Source: Elysia chlorotica (taxonomy: Eukaryota; Mollusca; Gastropoda; Plakobranchidae). Taken from it: a DNA stretch of 64,000 nucleotides. Position numbers and translations under genes: made by a program. A model generated the notes under the pieces. It was not told where the DNA came from. It saw only the letters and a program-made list of their open reading frames with translations, and searched no databases. Positions 1-12,355 of the stretch are shown in pieces; position 1 is the first letter of the stretch, and the number at the start of each line of letters is the position of its first letter. The DNA lies in the NCBI GenBank assembly GCA_003991915.1, contig RQTK01000111.1, positions 217,212 through 281,211 of the forward strand, given 5' to 3'.

Positions 1-74
<74 letters not shown>
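1..74. repeat. (CTT)n/(ATT)n microsatellite
   Basis: Pure CTT repeats (about 1-29) pass into pure ATT repeats (about 30-74). The array runs directly into the splice acceptor (TTACAG, ending at 82) of the first visible protease exon, so it occupies the end of an intron whose start is off the window. Confidence 0.95.
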
Positions 75-82
75 GCTTACAG

Positions 83-413
83 TGGCATCAATAGCCTCAC
101 TCTCCGTACCGCCCTTACAAACCGGGCATGAGACACCTTGCAGGAATAATAGTGGCTGTCTGGAGCGGGTGGAGCCACCACTGAGGGTGATGTGCGGCTC
201 AGTGCTGCATCTTGGGGACGTCATCACCTGGGAGGGACTGGGTCTGGACATTGTGTTTCGCTCTGACAGCTCAGTCAGTGGCACTGGCTTTGTCGCAGAG
301 GTGGTCATAGCTCCTCTAGATGATGGTGAGTGTCCCTCAGTGATGCCTATATGGCGATACGTTGAACAAGGGAGGCAGAAAGGGAGAAGGGGGTGAGAGA
401 GAGACATATAATT

Positions 414-464
<51 letters not shown>

Positions 465-3400
465 TATCACTTTTTAGACTGATTATTCTATGGCCTCATA
501 GCTCCTCCGGATGATGGTGAGTATCCAAAGTACTCCTAGTTCCTCTGCATATGGTAAGTATTTCAGGTCCACTTCATAATAAGTATCTAAGTTCATCATG
601 GCTTCCCTAAATGATGGTAAGTGTCCGAGGTCATCTAAATGATAACGATGATCCAAGGTCCTCTGAATGATAATGAATATATCTGATGTCCGAATGTCGT
701 CTAAACTGCGGTGAGTATTTAAGGTGCTCAAATTGCTAGTAAGCTTCAAGGTCCTCTAAATGTTGTTTAGTATCCTAGGTCCTCTAGATGATAATGAATA
801 TCAATGGTCCTTCGATTGATGGTAAGATCTAAGTATCAGAGACTAATATAAGGTCCTCTTAATGACATGAGGATAAGTATCCAAGGTCCTCATAGAAGTG
901 TGCGAGATCCCAATAGCTTCTATAGATGATGTCTCCAATGTTCTCAGATAGCTTGTTAGATGTAAAGAGATGGGCCTGCTGTTCACTTTTATTTTTAGTT
1001 AGATTCTATAGATTGCTATACCGTATTGAACTTTCATTCAGTCTTTTATTGCGTCTCTGTAGACCTAGATTGATAATTAAGTAATCTAACGAAGCATGAA
1101 TAAATTTCTTTATTGATTTACTAAATAGGTCCAAAGTGTGCTGACATGTGTAAAAACGGAGGATCATGTCTAGAAACAGTGCTTCATGATGGTGCCATCG
1201 ATTGGATGTAAGTTGTTGTTTTAATTTTAGGTGTTTTTTTTTTTTTAATTTTGTTTGTGTTTTTTTGTTGTTGTTATTTATTTGTGTTTTTTTTGTGGGT
1301 GGTGGAGAGGGGATGGGAGTGGCGGGAAACGGAAGGGGATGTCGTGCTTCATACTGTGTGAAATGTCGTTCAAGATTGTTGCTTATATTTGTTTTTATGC
1401 ATTTGAAAACTAAGGCTTTACAAGCGCATGCACCTTTTTATTACAAAAAGGCGTTCAAAAAATTGTTGGCCCTTTAATGGATGTTAAAAAGAGTGTTGAC
1501 AACATAGAAGTACACTATTGGCTGCTTTTTTCATATATCTGTAACCTTCACAATATCTTCTTTATCAGTGCTATACCCACAGAAATCCTCACCGTGACAA
1601 TCATTATTACATTTGCGAAGCTTATTTTCTTTTAGCTACTCTTACATCTTTCATCAAACTATGGCTGATTCTACTTTTTATGTTGCTGCTGCTATTGTTC
1701 TCCCAATTCTATTTTTACTTTTTCTGGTTCTGTTGCTGCTCCTGCAGAAGGGTGAAAAGGAGTTTAGAGGGAAAGGGGGAGGAGGATGCTAAGAAGCAAA
1801 AGGAAAAGAAGTAAAGAATGAAAGAGACTGAGGACGGGAAGGAGTATAAAATAAGATATTTGAAGAAATTGACACTATAACGAATTAAGAGGGCAGAAGC
1901 AACAAAGTAAAGCAGACACATGAAGATAAATAATAATTCACTGCAAATTTTGAAAGAAGTAGGACATACCTTACTATGTTTGTTTATTCTCACTCTTTTG
2001 TTTGTTTGTTCGTATTTGTTCAAGTTAAGCTTACTTGTTTCAAACTCCGTTCAGATGCTCCTGCGCTGAAGGTTACACTGGTGACATGTGTCAAAGCAGC
2101 CTCTTGGTCTGCCAGGATGTACTGTGTCACAATGGAGGAATCTGTGCAGACGTTGGCGGTGAACCATCTTGTCAGTGCCCTCCAGGATTCACAGGCAAAA
2201 TGTGCCAAGAAGTGAGTGTTACCATTTCCAAAATATAATTATCAAAGATTGTCATTTTTCCTATTATTAAGCCTGCATGTTACTGTTGAAATCTTGCATT
2301 TTAAGTACATCATTAAGAGCAAAATGTGTTAGATGCTGTTCATTTTAAATATGTATGCTATTACACACATTATGTTTTAGGAGTAAGAGAGCAGCTTTGA
2401 AGCCTTACATAGGTTTAAATGATTATGTGCTGATGGTGGTGGTATTTGTGCTTTAGTTGGACTTGGACAGGTAATTTGAAAAGGTGAAGAGAAACTACAG
2501 AATGGAAAATAGTGGACGGAAAGATCGTTTGTCCAAAATATTTTTTTTCAATTTTTTTGCCTAACAATTCTTCGCCCATTTTTAATATCCCTTGACCAAG
2601 TTCAAGTAGTCTTTACAAATCACTATCAAGGCAGTTATTTAATACAGTCCTGATTAAGCTTCTATTGAAGTAAATAATAATTTAGGAGCAAAGTTTAATT
2701 ATTGAATAACTTTCAGGTGCAATTAGCAAAGTGAAACAATAAACTTTTTTTTTCCTATTTGTGTGTGTGTGTGTGAATTCGCTCTCTATCGTGACTTCAT
2801 CAAAAGGCATCTGATGCTGGGAACTTGTACTTCACCAAGATGACCGGAAATATGTCTGTGACCATCGGCAGTGGGGCCATCTTTGAGTGTGCTGTCAGTG
2901 ACCCAAATGCACATGTTATATGGTCAGTTTATTTTTTATAATTACATTGTTTCCAAATTTGGTAACAAATAAGAGATTTGACTTGAGTTGGGTCGGCTGT
3001 GTAACGTTCAAAATCAGCACTTTGTAGGCTATATTGTGGATGGACCACAAGACTAACGTCTTCACTATTGTATGTGCTACCACACAGAGAAAGTGCATAG
3101 ATACCAGCCAGTCTCATTATACTAACAACGACCCAACCAGTAGGGCACAAAATCGGATAAATACATTTTTTAGCGAATGAAGGTTCCAAATTGGAGACCT
3201 CCTGATTATGTCGCTGATGCTCTACAACTAGTAAGTTGCTCCCCCCTCCTCCCCCCCCTCTTCTAAGGAGTTGCTGAATATTTATAAAAGTGAAAGGGGT
3301 GAAGTGGGACTTTGTTCCCGTTAGCGTTTAGGATACGCCTTATGAGCCTGTGAGATGTTAAACCTGGAGAGAGCTCCTTTCCGCAAAGATGAATTTCTTT

Positions 3401-6400
3401 TAAGATCAGAATAATTGCTATGTTGAGTTTTCAAAAGCCTTATTTTTATTTTTGTATTCAAGTTCTCCCCAAAATATGCTATTCTGTTAAGTCTATTATA
3501 CTCACATTTAAAACAAAACAATACTCTTTGAGGCCACAAAAATAATTAAATTTTTGCATGAATTTTTTAATGGCCTGTGGTATGCAGTGCCCTAATATTG
3601 TCATTCGAAGAAATTGTATCCATTGAAAGCTGTTCAGACAACCTATGGTAAAAGTTTTGTTGAACCTAGTAACAAATTAATGCTCCACAGTCCGTCTATG
3701 TAATATTAGATAACAAAATATTTATAACTAATCTATTTGTGATTGATGTAGCCAGATTTCTAATAATATTTTTAGAACAAATTATACTAATCTTCATACA
3801 CATACCAGTAAAGCTTTGGTTAATCAATTGTTGTTGCTTTTTTTTAATCAAGGTGGAAAAAATAAATGTATTATAGGCTACAAATTATCCAATTATTTTC
3901 TGATGAAAAATATGAAAACTGCAAGTATAATTTATGAATATGTAGCGAACTTTGAGAATGAGTTTAATTGTGTTTCTGGTTTAACCTCCAGAAAGACATT
4001 TCTCCATAAAGGTTATGTGGAAACAAATAATGGCACTGTTTCGAAGTAAGCTAAACATTTTTTACAACGTTTTGCCCTGATCTCAGTTTTCTTAAATTCC
4101 TTTAATTTTTCTTGAGCACATGAGGACAAATTGTGTAAGATCTCTACACAATCAATGTGTCAGGCCCCACTTATAAACCTTTTCCTCAATCTAATAGGAT
4201 TCAATGTATTTGCAATTCAGAGATGTCCTTAGTCCTAAAAGTTTTCAACTTAGGCCTATGAACAGTTGCATGAACAATTTTGTAAAGCATGGCAGTGTCA
4301 TCTTCAAGCAAGTATGTCATAGATCAGGTCTTATGACCCATTGTCAAGATATCTTTCATAAGAAGGTGTAATGACCCTTTTTTAAGCAGTGGAAAGTTTT
4401 ATCTCAACAAACTCGCTCACTCTTTGAAGTTGAACCAATGCAAATTATACAACTGTGTCAAAAATCAATATCCATGAAGGCTGTTTCACGATCGTATCCT
4501 GGGTAATGGTGAGTGGTCACGTGGTGTTCAAGTACATCCTCACGGAGTGCTGATAATTCCAGACGTCAGCGATGAACATTCAGGGCGTTACACATGCATG
4601 GCCACAACTCTGCTAGACTTTGCTGAAAAATCCTCGTGGCTCACCCTGAAAGAGCCGTGTAGTCTGCGTGAGTATAACTATAATAAACCATGCCCCTCTA
4701 CAGCAGCTAAGCAAGTGAGGTGTAACTGCAAAGTTAGGCTTTTACCGTGGTTAACAAATGGCATTGATTGTACTAAAAAAATGGTTAACTTGAAACATTC
4801 CGCGGTTAAATTCACTCACAAAGGAGCTGCGTGGTTACAGGAAGTAAGGCTAGATGTCCCGTCAGGCTATTCTAGTCTTGGGTATGGCCAAGAGCAAGTC
4901 CTGATTACTTTTAGAGACTTGAGAGCATGAGAGCGTTTCCTTCCAGTGCCTTTCTTATATAGTCATATACTTTGACTAGATCTTGTGACAACGCCCGGCA
5001 AGCCGTGCTGCTAATCTGACGTAGTTGTAGTTTAGTTCGTTTTACGTCCAACATCAGCACTGTATAGGCTATATTGTGAACGGGCCCCGAGACTGTCGTC
5101 TGACAATTTTATATGCTCCCACACACTAGACAGGGCGGGGATACTGTGACTCTTGTTTCAGCCGGTCTTATTAAACTGACACCGACTCAACCAATAGGAA
5201 GTGAAATCGCCAGGGCTCCAACCATGGACCTCCTGCGTCTGAAGTCGATGTTCTACCCCAGGGCTACCGTGCCCCCCTGTTAATCTGACCACAATCTATA
5301 TAAGTAGCAAGCAGATTGACTAGATGGAATTATTTTTAAGTCTCAAATTATGCCCTAATTATCTATCGCTGGCTTGAATGAACCATGTACTCTATGTGAC
5401 TTCTGAGAAATAGTTTTCTCTTCAAGGAATAATGCATGCCTAATTGATTTAATGAGGTCCTTTCAATGTAGCAAGTAGTGTGTAATACTCTTTTATGACA
5501 ATAGTTGAGTGTGTGGTTAATGTGTTGGATGTGAGTTAAATGTTTTGATAATTTAGATGATGACTTATATTTATCATTTATAGAAATCTTGTAGTTTTAC
5601 TGATGCTCTTTTCAGAACCCATCAGGAATGCTTCGCATGTATACTATGCCTGACAGCACAACTCGAAAGACACTGTCACTATCGATTTTTTGTAACGTGT
5701 AGCCTACTTTCTATTTCTCTTCCATAATGGATAGATGTAACTAAATCCCCCAAAAATATCACTGTTCGAGAGGGTCAGACAGCCATGTTTGAATGTTTAG
5801 TCCCGGATGCTGACGTCATCTTGTGGCGCAAGGACGGCGACCTTATTGAGTCAGGATCTCGAAAGCGGGTATGGAATATCTCTCTTAATAAAGATTTACA
5901 GTAAGCTATGAGGCAATGATTGAAAGACAGTTGTATGAACAAAACACATACTTATAAACACTTAAACTGCATATTTTGACTATTTAGGAATATGCTCAGG
6001 AATTTACAAAGTTTTTAGTACAGCATCCTAACTGTTTTTCTTCCAATAAGTGCTCAAGTTCATAGACAGTTCGGAAAATGTTTAATACGGAAATAGAATA
6101 TGATTGAATGCTTCTAATACATTGTCTCAGTATGTGTGTCGCTAATGCAACTGGAGACCTGATGGCAAAAACGAGATACGCTAATAATGAAGTTGTTTCT
6201 GAGGTTCAATATCCATGGTTATTCAGCAAAAGCAAAGATAAATTATAGTTAATACTTCATGGTTTCATTTATGTTCTCAAACAGCTAATTGCACAGTAAT
6301 AGTGAAAACTGGAAGGCAAGGATAAAACAATTTCTAATTCCTCATTTTACTTCCAACAAGTCTCCTCCTTCCTCCTCCTTTTTCTCCTACCCTCCTACAC

Positions 6401-9400
6401 TTTTTTCTCCTAATCCTCCTCACTGCTCCTAAACCTTTTTCTTTCTAAAAAGCGGCTGAGTGTCCACAAGTTATTTGTAGAACTGATGTACCTGCTGGAA
6501 GATGTCGTTTTGCATGTCTGATATTTAGAATAATTTTGCATTAAAACCCTCCGCTCCAAAAACAAAGCAAAAAAGAAAATGGTAAACAAAACACACACAA
6601 AAAAAGAAAAGAAATTAACACAATAAATTTATCAGTAGAGATCAGTAAATTATACTTCTAAATGATTTATAATACATTTACACTATTACCATACAGCCAT
6701 AGAAAATTATATAACTGCAGAAAAATAATAAGCACATGCAGAAAAATAATAAGCACATGTATTATAAACAAGAGCTCCATTTCCTGACCACACCCTGTAA
6801 ATATTTTTATAAATTGTTATGGCTTTAAAGACTGTTTTATTAATATTTAACTGATAGGCGTGTCTTTTATGACAGATCCTTGTCAACAAATACCTGTTGA
6901 TTGACAAAGTGTTGGGAACTGACGAAGGACAGTACACGTGCGCTGCAAGAGCAACCACAGGATGTTTCGCCAAAGTATCTGCTTATTTGACAGTAGAAGT
7001 ATCAGGGCACAGTTTAGGTATGGTGTTTACCACACAAGTAATCGTCCTAATTGTACATTATGTTGCGTACACTTACCCATACCTTTGTGGATATTTAAGG
7101 AAAACATACAAATCTAAAAAAGGAATTCATAAATTGTCAATGAATGTTATTTATTTTTAATATAAATTTTTTTTTAAAGGCACAGGGTCATGTTTTACTC
7201 ATGGTATATGATTAGGGCTGAAAGAGAGAACTTTTAGCCTCTTTTTTCAAAGAACATTTCAGGAGGAAACATTTGAAAATCTCTTAGTACAAATTGTGAA
7301 ATGATAGCCAGTATCCAGTTCTATCTTATGTGGTATGAAGCAGTAAAGGATGTTTCATTCAAGAAGAAGGAAATTGTGTCATCTAATTGCTTTAATTAAT
7401 GCACTTGAATAAACTTGCCAAACCTTGCATTTTTATTCAGATATATATATATATATATATATATATCTGAATAAAAATGCAAGGTTTGGCAAGTTTATTC
7501 AAGTGCATTAATTAAAGCAATTAGATGACGCAATTTCCTTCTTCTTGAATGAAACATCCTTTACTGCTTCATACCACATAAGATAGAACTGAATACTGGC
7601 TATCATTTCACAATTTGTACTAAGAGATTTTCAAATGTTAGACAAATAGAGAGACTCATATAACTGACATTTTAACTTGTAAACTAAATCTTCCTGTCAG
7701 AGTGTGGGGTGGTTCAAAATCTGCCCCATGAAGTAAGAAGTGGAAGAATCAGCATGGGGCATGAAGCCGCCCCTGGGTCTGCCCCTTGGCATGTCATTCT
7801 CAGGGAGACTAAGCATGTGAGTCATTCTATAATTGCAGTAAGGTATGTCATCAGTTCTTTGAAAAGATGTTTGAAGGATATGATGAGATCGGGTGATAAT
7901 TTTTTTTATTACAAATGAAATTTCATATTGAATAGACATGCCTAGATATAGACCTCCATTTCTTTTGTTTTGTGTTTACTTTTCCACGATGTCTTGTTGT
8001 CAATGCAAAGCTGAGGAGACAAGTAACACCCAGTAGGGAAACATCATTTAAAATAGCAACCTCCTTCTGAGTGAAGAGGATAAGGCTCCTGAAGGATAAG
8101 CTGCAGGTAGCATGTGACTTTGGCTAGAGTTGAGGCAGTGACCATCTATCTTAATATGTGACTGTGGTTAGAGTCGCGGAGGAGTAGCATGTAACTGTGG
8201 CTTGAGTCAGGGCAGTGACAATTTACCTTAGCATGGGACTGTAGCTAGAGTCAGGGCAGTGACCATTTACCTTAGCATGTGACTATTGCTTGAGTCGGGT
8301 CAGTGACCTTTTACCTTAGCATGTGACTGTAGCTAGAGTAACATGTGACTGGAAAAATAATCTAGACAGTGACCATAGACCATGGTGACACTGACAGGTG
8401 TTAGGCTTCAAATGCAAAGTTGTCATTGAGCTAAATGAATGGAATATATCATTTTCTGAAGTATTATTTCATATGCCAATGTAAAAATACAAATGTGAAT
8501 TTATGTGAATTTTCGTGCGCGAAAACAAAATACTAGGCAATATAGATAGTGACAAACTGCACTAACTTCTCTTAATTCAAAAAAAAAATTTAAATATAAT
8601 TTTATTTTCCATCTTTATTTAGCAAACAACCTTCTGTGGCGGATCACTAATATCTGCCGACACTGTACTCACGGCGGCCCATTGCGTGAAGGACTTTTTG
8701 TTCATCTTTGGATACCAATTCGATCCCGCATTTATTCGTATGTACGTAGGAACAAACTTTTGCAACGGGAAAAATGGCACTCTCAGGTATGTCACTTTTA
8801 CACTTGAATATAGAGATAAGAAAATGTTATTAAAGATTAAAACAGAACTATAAGTTTAGCCAGACAGTATGATGGTAGAAGAAGAAAAGAAGAAAATTAT
8901 CACATTTAAGATAAGAAGGGGGAGGAGGAGGAGAGGTTATCAAAAGATGGATTGGGAAATCAAGAGAAGGGTGGAAATGTCTATAATAAAGAGAGATGAA
9001 GTGAATGGGAAATAATTTTGATAAGTTGTTGGTGAGTTGCAAATAAAGAAAGTGATTAAAGATAAGCTATGTGACCACAAGGATAAGAAAGTTAAAATTG
9101 ATAAAACTGATGAGAAACTAGCAGAATAAGAAAGGAAGGAAAGACTATTAGGGAGGATTAAAATGCCTCAGAAGATAAAAGAATTAAAGGGAAAAAAGAA
9201 AAACAAGAGATTTATTTAACATTTATTTTCCATCCTGCCAGGACAGTGAAGTCGTACACCACTCACAAGAACTTTAATGACTCTCATTACAACAATGATA
9301 TTGCAGTATTTAAGATGGATCGCCCTGTTTTCTTTTCAAAAACTGTTATGCCCATTTGCTTGGAAAAGCCCGAGTTTGTCCAAGAGCTTTTGAAACCACG

Positions 9401-11181
9401 TGAGGCTCCTATAACATAATGTACCTAAAAGTTAGGATAAACCATAGTAATTAGTATACTTTACAAATTTTTTTACGATAATTGTTTCTTTGTTGTTTGT
9501 TTCTGGTTTGCTTAATCTTTAGAATAAATGCAATGCATTTATACCAGGTATGTTTTTTTCTTTAGAAAATTTGTGCAAATTTTTGTACTCCAATGCAGTT
9601 TAGCTCAAGAGACATGTTCTCTCTACAAAATTGGTACTTTCAAACATCAGTTTTTTTTCCGAATTATGGGTTCCTAAAAGGGTATCTTAGCCTCACTGCA
9701 AACTATCAGGCCCCTATAAAGTACTCGATGGGAGAAATTGATAACCAGATTTTTGTCATTCTATCAAGCCACTTATAAAATCCAACATATTTTGTTTTGC
9801 TCAGGGTTGATGTTGTTTTTTTTCCGTCAGACAAAGGGCTTCTAATCTATAGGTGCAAGAAATAAGTTTTGCCTTGGATTTCCTTTAAATAATGGTGCTT
9901 CATATTCCAGAGCCATACTTCGTAAATGAAATCAGATTCAGAATATAAAAACTAGCAAATGCACATGAGGAACAAAGTCTGATCGTTACTTTCCCATTAT
10001 AAAAAAAAAAAAAAATTATATATAATTATACACTTTCATTAAACTACTGTGAATTTCTTTTTTTTTCTTCTAATAATTCAATTCATTCGAGTCCCTATTG
10101 ATCTTACTCATTGCATTGATTACACATTTAAATAAAGTAGGAATTTGTATTAAAAAGGAGAAAAAAAGAACAATTCGATTTTTTAACTGAACAATTTTTT
10201 TTCAATTCTATGAACATTCCCCTAATTCTTTCAATAAATACATGTACTTATTTATATAAGTATAATACATTATCTATTTAATGATTGTGCTGCAGGAATG
10301 TAATGTGGAACATTATTTTTGCCTTTCTCCAGGTCGCATTGGCATTGTCACTGGCTGTGGTGCCCGGTACAACAAAGGGCCCCCCTCAGCCTTACTCAAT
10401 GAGATACAGGTTGGCTGGTCAGAGATAACTATCGATAACAATGAGTGGTTTAAGACAAAAACTTAAGTTTAATTGAGCGTTAATACACACCATGTAGTGT
10501 TTATGCTGGACAAAGCTGATACAGTTTATTAATTGCAATTAAGCCTAACAAGGCTCTAAAAAGCAACTGTCTTTTAACATCTTATATTATTGAACTTTTT
10601 ACTATGGATTCTGCTGTTATGGAAAAAGGACAGTTATAAATACACGGGGAAAAGACAAGCAAGTAACATATTAGATTAACATTTTGCTCTGGAAAGAAAA
10701 AAATACAAATCATGCAAACACCTTCTTTCATGTTTACCACGATGACATACAACAATTCTTTTGTTCTTATCAGTCGCCTTTATTCAATGAGCAATATATG
10801 AGTACGAAACATTTTTTCCAATAAAATATTCTTGCCGCTGGTTTATGTAAATCTACTTATTTTCTTTTTATATTTTTTTACCAGCTCCCTTATGTAGCCC
10901 GTGCTATCTGTGAAGAGAGAGCAGCCCAGGTTAAGACCAATTTTACCTCTGGTATGTTCTGTGCAGGCTACCCTAGGAGAATGCGGGGAGATGCCTGCCA
11001 GGGAGACAGGTAAACTGACAAAAATTTTGAAAGAATTTCTTCACAGCATCTACATTAAGACCATAGAGTGTGAAGTAGTGAGAGATCTTAAAGAAAGGAA
11101 TAATGAAGGCGGTAACTTCTTTCTTTAAACCTTAGTAAATCATCATCATCGTCGTCGTCGTCTTCGTCATCGTCATTGTCA

Positions 11182-11237
<56 letters not shown>

Positions 11238-12355
11238 ATTATTATNNNNNNNNNNNNNNNNNNNNNNNNNNNNNNNNNNNNNNNNNNNNNNNNNNNNNNN
11301 NNNNNNNNNNNNNNNNNNNNNNNNNNNNNNNNNNNNNNNNNNNNNNNNNNNNNNNNNNNNNNNNNNNNNNNNNNNNNNNNNNNNNNNNNNNNNNNNNNNN
11401 NNNNNNNNNNNNNNNNNNNNNNNNNNNNNNNNNNNNNNNNNNNNNNNNNNNNNNNNNNNNNNNNNNNNNNNNNNNNNNNNNNNNNNNNNNNNNNNNNNNN
11501 NNNNNNNNNNNNNNNNNNNNNNNNNNNNNNNNNNNNNNNNNNNNNNNNNNNNNNNNNNNNNNNNNNNNNNNNNNNNNNNNNNNNNNNNNNNNNNNNNNNN
11601 NNNNNNNNNNNNNNNNNNNNNNNNNNNNNNNNNNNNNNNNNNNNNNNNNNNNNNNNNNNNNNNNNNNNNNNNNNNNNNNNNNNNNNNNNNNNNNNNNNNN
11701 NNNNNNNNNNNNNNNNNNNNNNNNNNNNNNNNNNNNNNNNNNNNNNNNNNNNNNNNNNNNNNNNNNNNNNNNNNNNNNNNNNNNNNNNNNNNNNNNNNNN
11801 NNNNNNNNNNNNNNNNNNNNNNNNNNNNNNNNNNNNNNNNNNNNNNNNNNNNNNNNNNNNNNNNNNNNNNNNNNNNNNNNNNNNNNNNNNNNNNNNNNNN
11901 NNNNNNNNNNNNNNNNNNNNNNNNNNNNNNNNNNNNNNNNNNNNNNNNNNNNNNNNNNNNNNNNNNNNNNNNNNNNNNNNNNNNNNNNNNNNNNNNNNNN
12001 NNNNTTTTTATTTTTTCCTTCCTTCGCCTGCCTATTTTTTTTCTTTGAGAACACAACATTTTTTATAAATGTTTGTATCATAAATGTTTATAATGTTGTT
12101 GTTTTTTTAACTTGAAACATACATTTCTTTTGAATTTCTAAATGCAATGATATTAGTAACTTATTAGGCCTTTTCTTGACCTTCACTGCTTTTAATTTAC
12201 CTACTATCAGTGGCGGACCATACATCATACAATTCCATGGGCGCTTCATTCAAGCGGGAATTGTATCCTGGGGTGTGGGATGTGATCGGGAGAACCACTA
12301 TGGTTACTACACTGATCTATCGCATTACTACTCCTGGATCATGGACAAGATTTGA
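83..12355 (+). CDS. Mosaic CUB-EGF-EGF-Ig-Ig trypsin-like serine protease (5' partial)
   Basis: Thirteen exons are visible: 83-325, 1129-1207, 2055-2211, 2807-2922, 4480-4667, 5735-5868, 6876-7017, 7701-7816, 8623-8786, 9242-9399, 10333-10409, 10885-11009 and 12211-12355. All junctions have GT/AG ends and compatible phases, giving about 614 residues. Domains in order: C-terminal half of a CUB (about 1-81), two EGF modules (CKNGGSC, CHNGGIC), two Ig domains ending in SGRYTC and EGQYTC, then the protease. The zymogen cut is probably SGR|ISMG. The catalytic triad is complete: His in TAAHC (8680-8682), Asp in NNDIAVF (9297-9299), Ser in GDSGGP, whose AGT codon is split by the last intron. Asp189 (10990-10992) predicts cleavage after Arg/Lys. 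Cys in ECGVV and PICLEKP suit the link between activation peptide and protease. It should be secreted; the signal peptide lies off the window. It could act in clotting, immunity or matrix remodelling, which the sequence does not settle. I know no named orthologue with this exact architecture. Confidence 0.92.
419..458. repeat. (GA)n microsatellite
   Basis: An uninterrupted GA run in the first visible intron of the protease gene, between its splice donor and the minisatellite that starts near 494. Confidence 0.9.
494..935 (+). repeat. Decayed ~28-bp minisatellite resembling an exon/splice-donor junction
   Basis: About 13-15 degenerate units of roughly 28 bp, core CCTCTAAATGATGGTAAGT, fill this part of the intron. 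The first unit (495-527) closely matches the real end of the CUB exon and its donor at 304-334: both read CATAGCTCCTC then GATGATGGTGAGT. Several units keep a GTRAGT donor-like core (near 515, 553, 618, 710 and 738). Later units are more diverged. The origin by duplication of the junction is inferred from this match. Confidence 0.75.
2983..3235 (-). mobile_element. tRNA-derived SINE, old copy (antisense)
   Basis: This intronic segment aligns by eye with the copies at 5025-5278 and 41873-42127: the reverse-complemented tail (AACGTTCAAAATCAGCACT), the 'GGCTATATTGTGGA' block and the 'ACCCAACCAGTAGGGCACAAAATCG' block, read with short gaps, are recognisable. The tRNA-like head is badly decayed. 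Confidence 0.7.
5025..5278 (-). mobile_element. tRNA-derived SINE (antisense)
   Basis: A near full-length intronic copy. Read on the minus strand it has a tRNA-like head with a decayed B box (GGTTGGAGCCCTGGCG), a central body with the AGCCGG/GAGACAGG region and a 3' tail ending GTGCTGATGTTGGACGTAAA. It lies between two exons of the protease gene. Confidence 0.85.
7268..7639. repeat. 372-bp near-perfect palindrome with (AT)13 centre
   Basis: The left arm (7268-7440) and right arm (7467-7639) are reverse complements over about 173 bp. I see two mismatches (GTGTCAT against ATGACGC; ATCCAG against CTGAAT). The centre is an uninterrupted AT run at 7441-7466, which extends the pairing. No spacer loop is evident. 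It sits in the protease intron, 61 bp before the exon that holds the activation site. I do not recognise terminal motifs of a transposon family. Confidence 0.95.
8109..8376 (+). repeat. Minisatellite, ~44-bp and longer units
   Basis: At least five degenerate units share the motif GCATGTGACTGTAGCTAGAG followed by CAGGGCAGTGACCATTTACC. The middle units (about 8190-8330) are the most alike. The array lies in the protease intron before the exon with the catalytic His and shows no coding potential. Confidence 0.85.
11246..12004. other. Assembly gap (759 N)
   Basis: Undetermined bases inside the last intron of the protease gene. The left edge is an (ATT)n array (about 11183-11245), the likely cause of the gap. 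No coding exon seems lost: the flanking exons join in phase to make the GDSGGP active-site motif. Confidence 0.99.

Noticed and set aside
494-935. CRISPR-like or exon array reading of the repeats
   Set aside because: Units are contiguous, degenerate and lack spacers, and the frames contain stops, so neither fits.
6410-6973. Minus-strand frames inside the protease gene
   Set aside because: One is intronic and AT-rich; the other is partly antisense to the second Ig exon.
11088-12081. Long frames on both strands across the N gap
   Set aside because: The open frames exist only because undetermined bases contain no stops.
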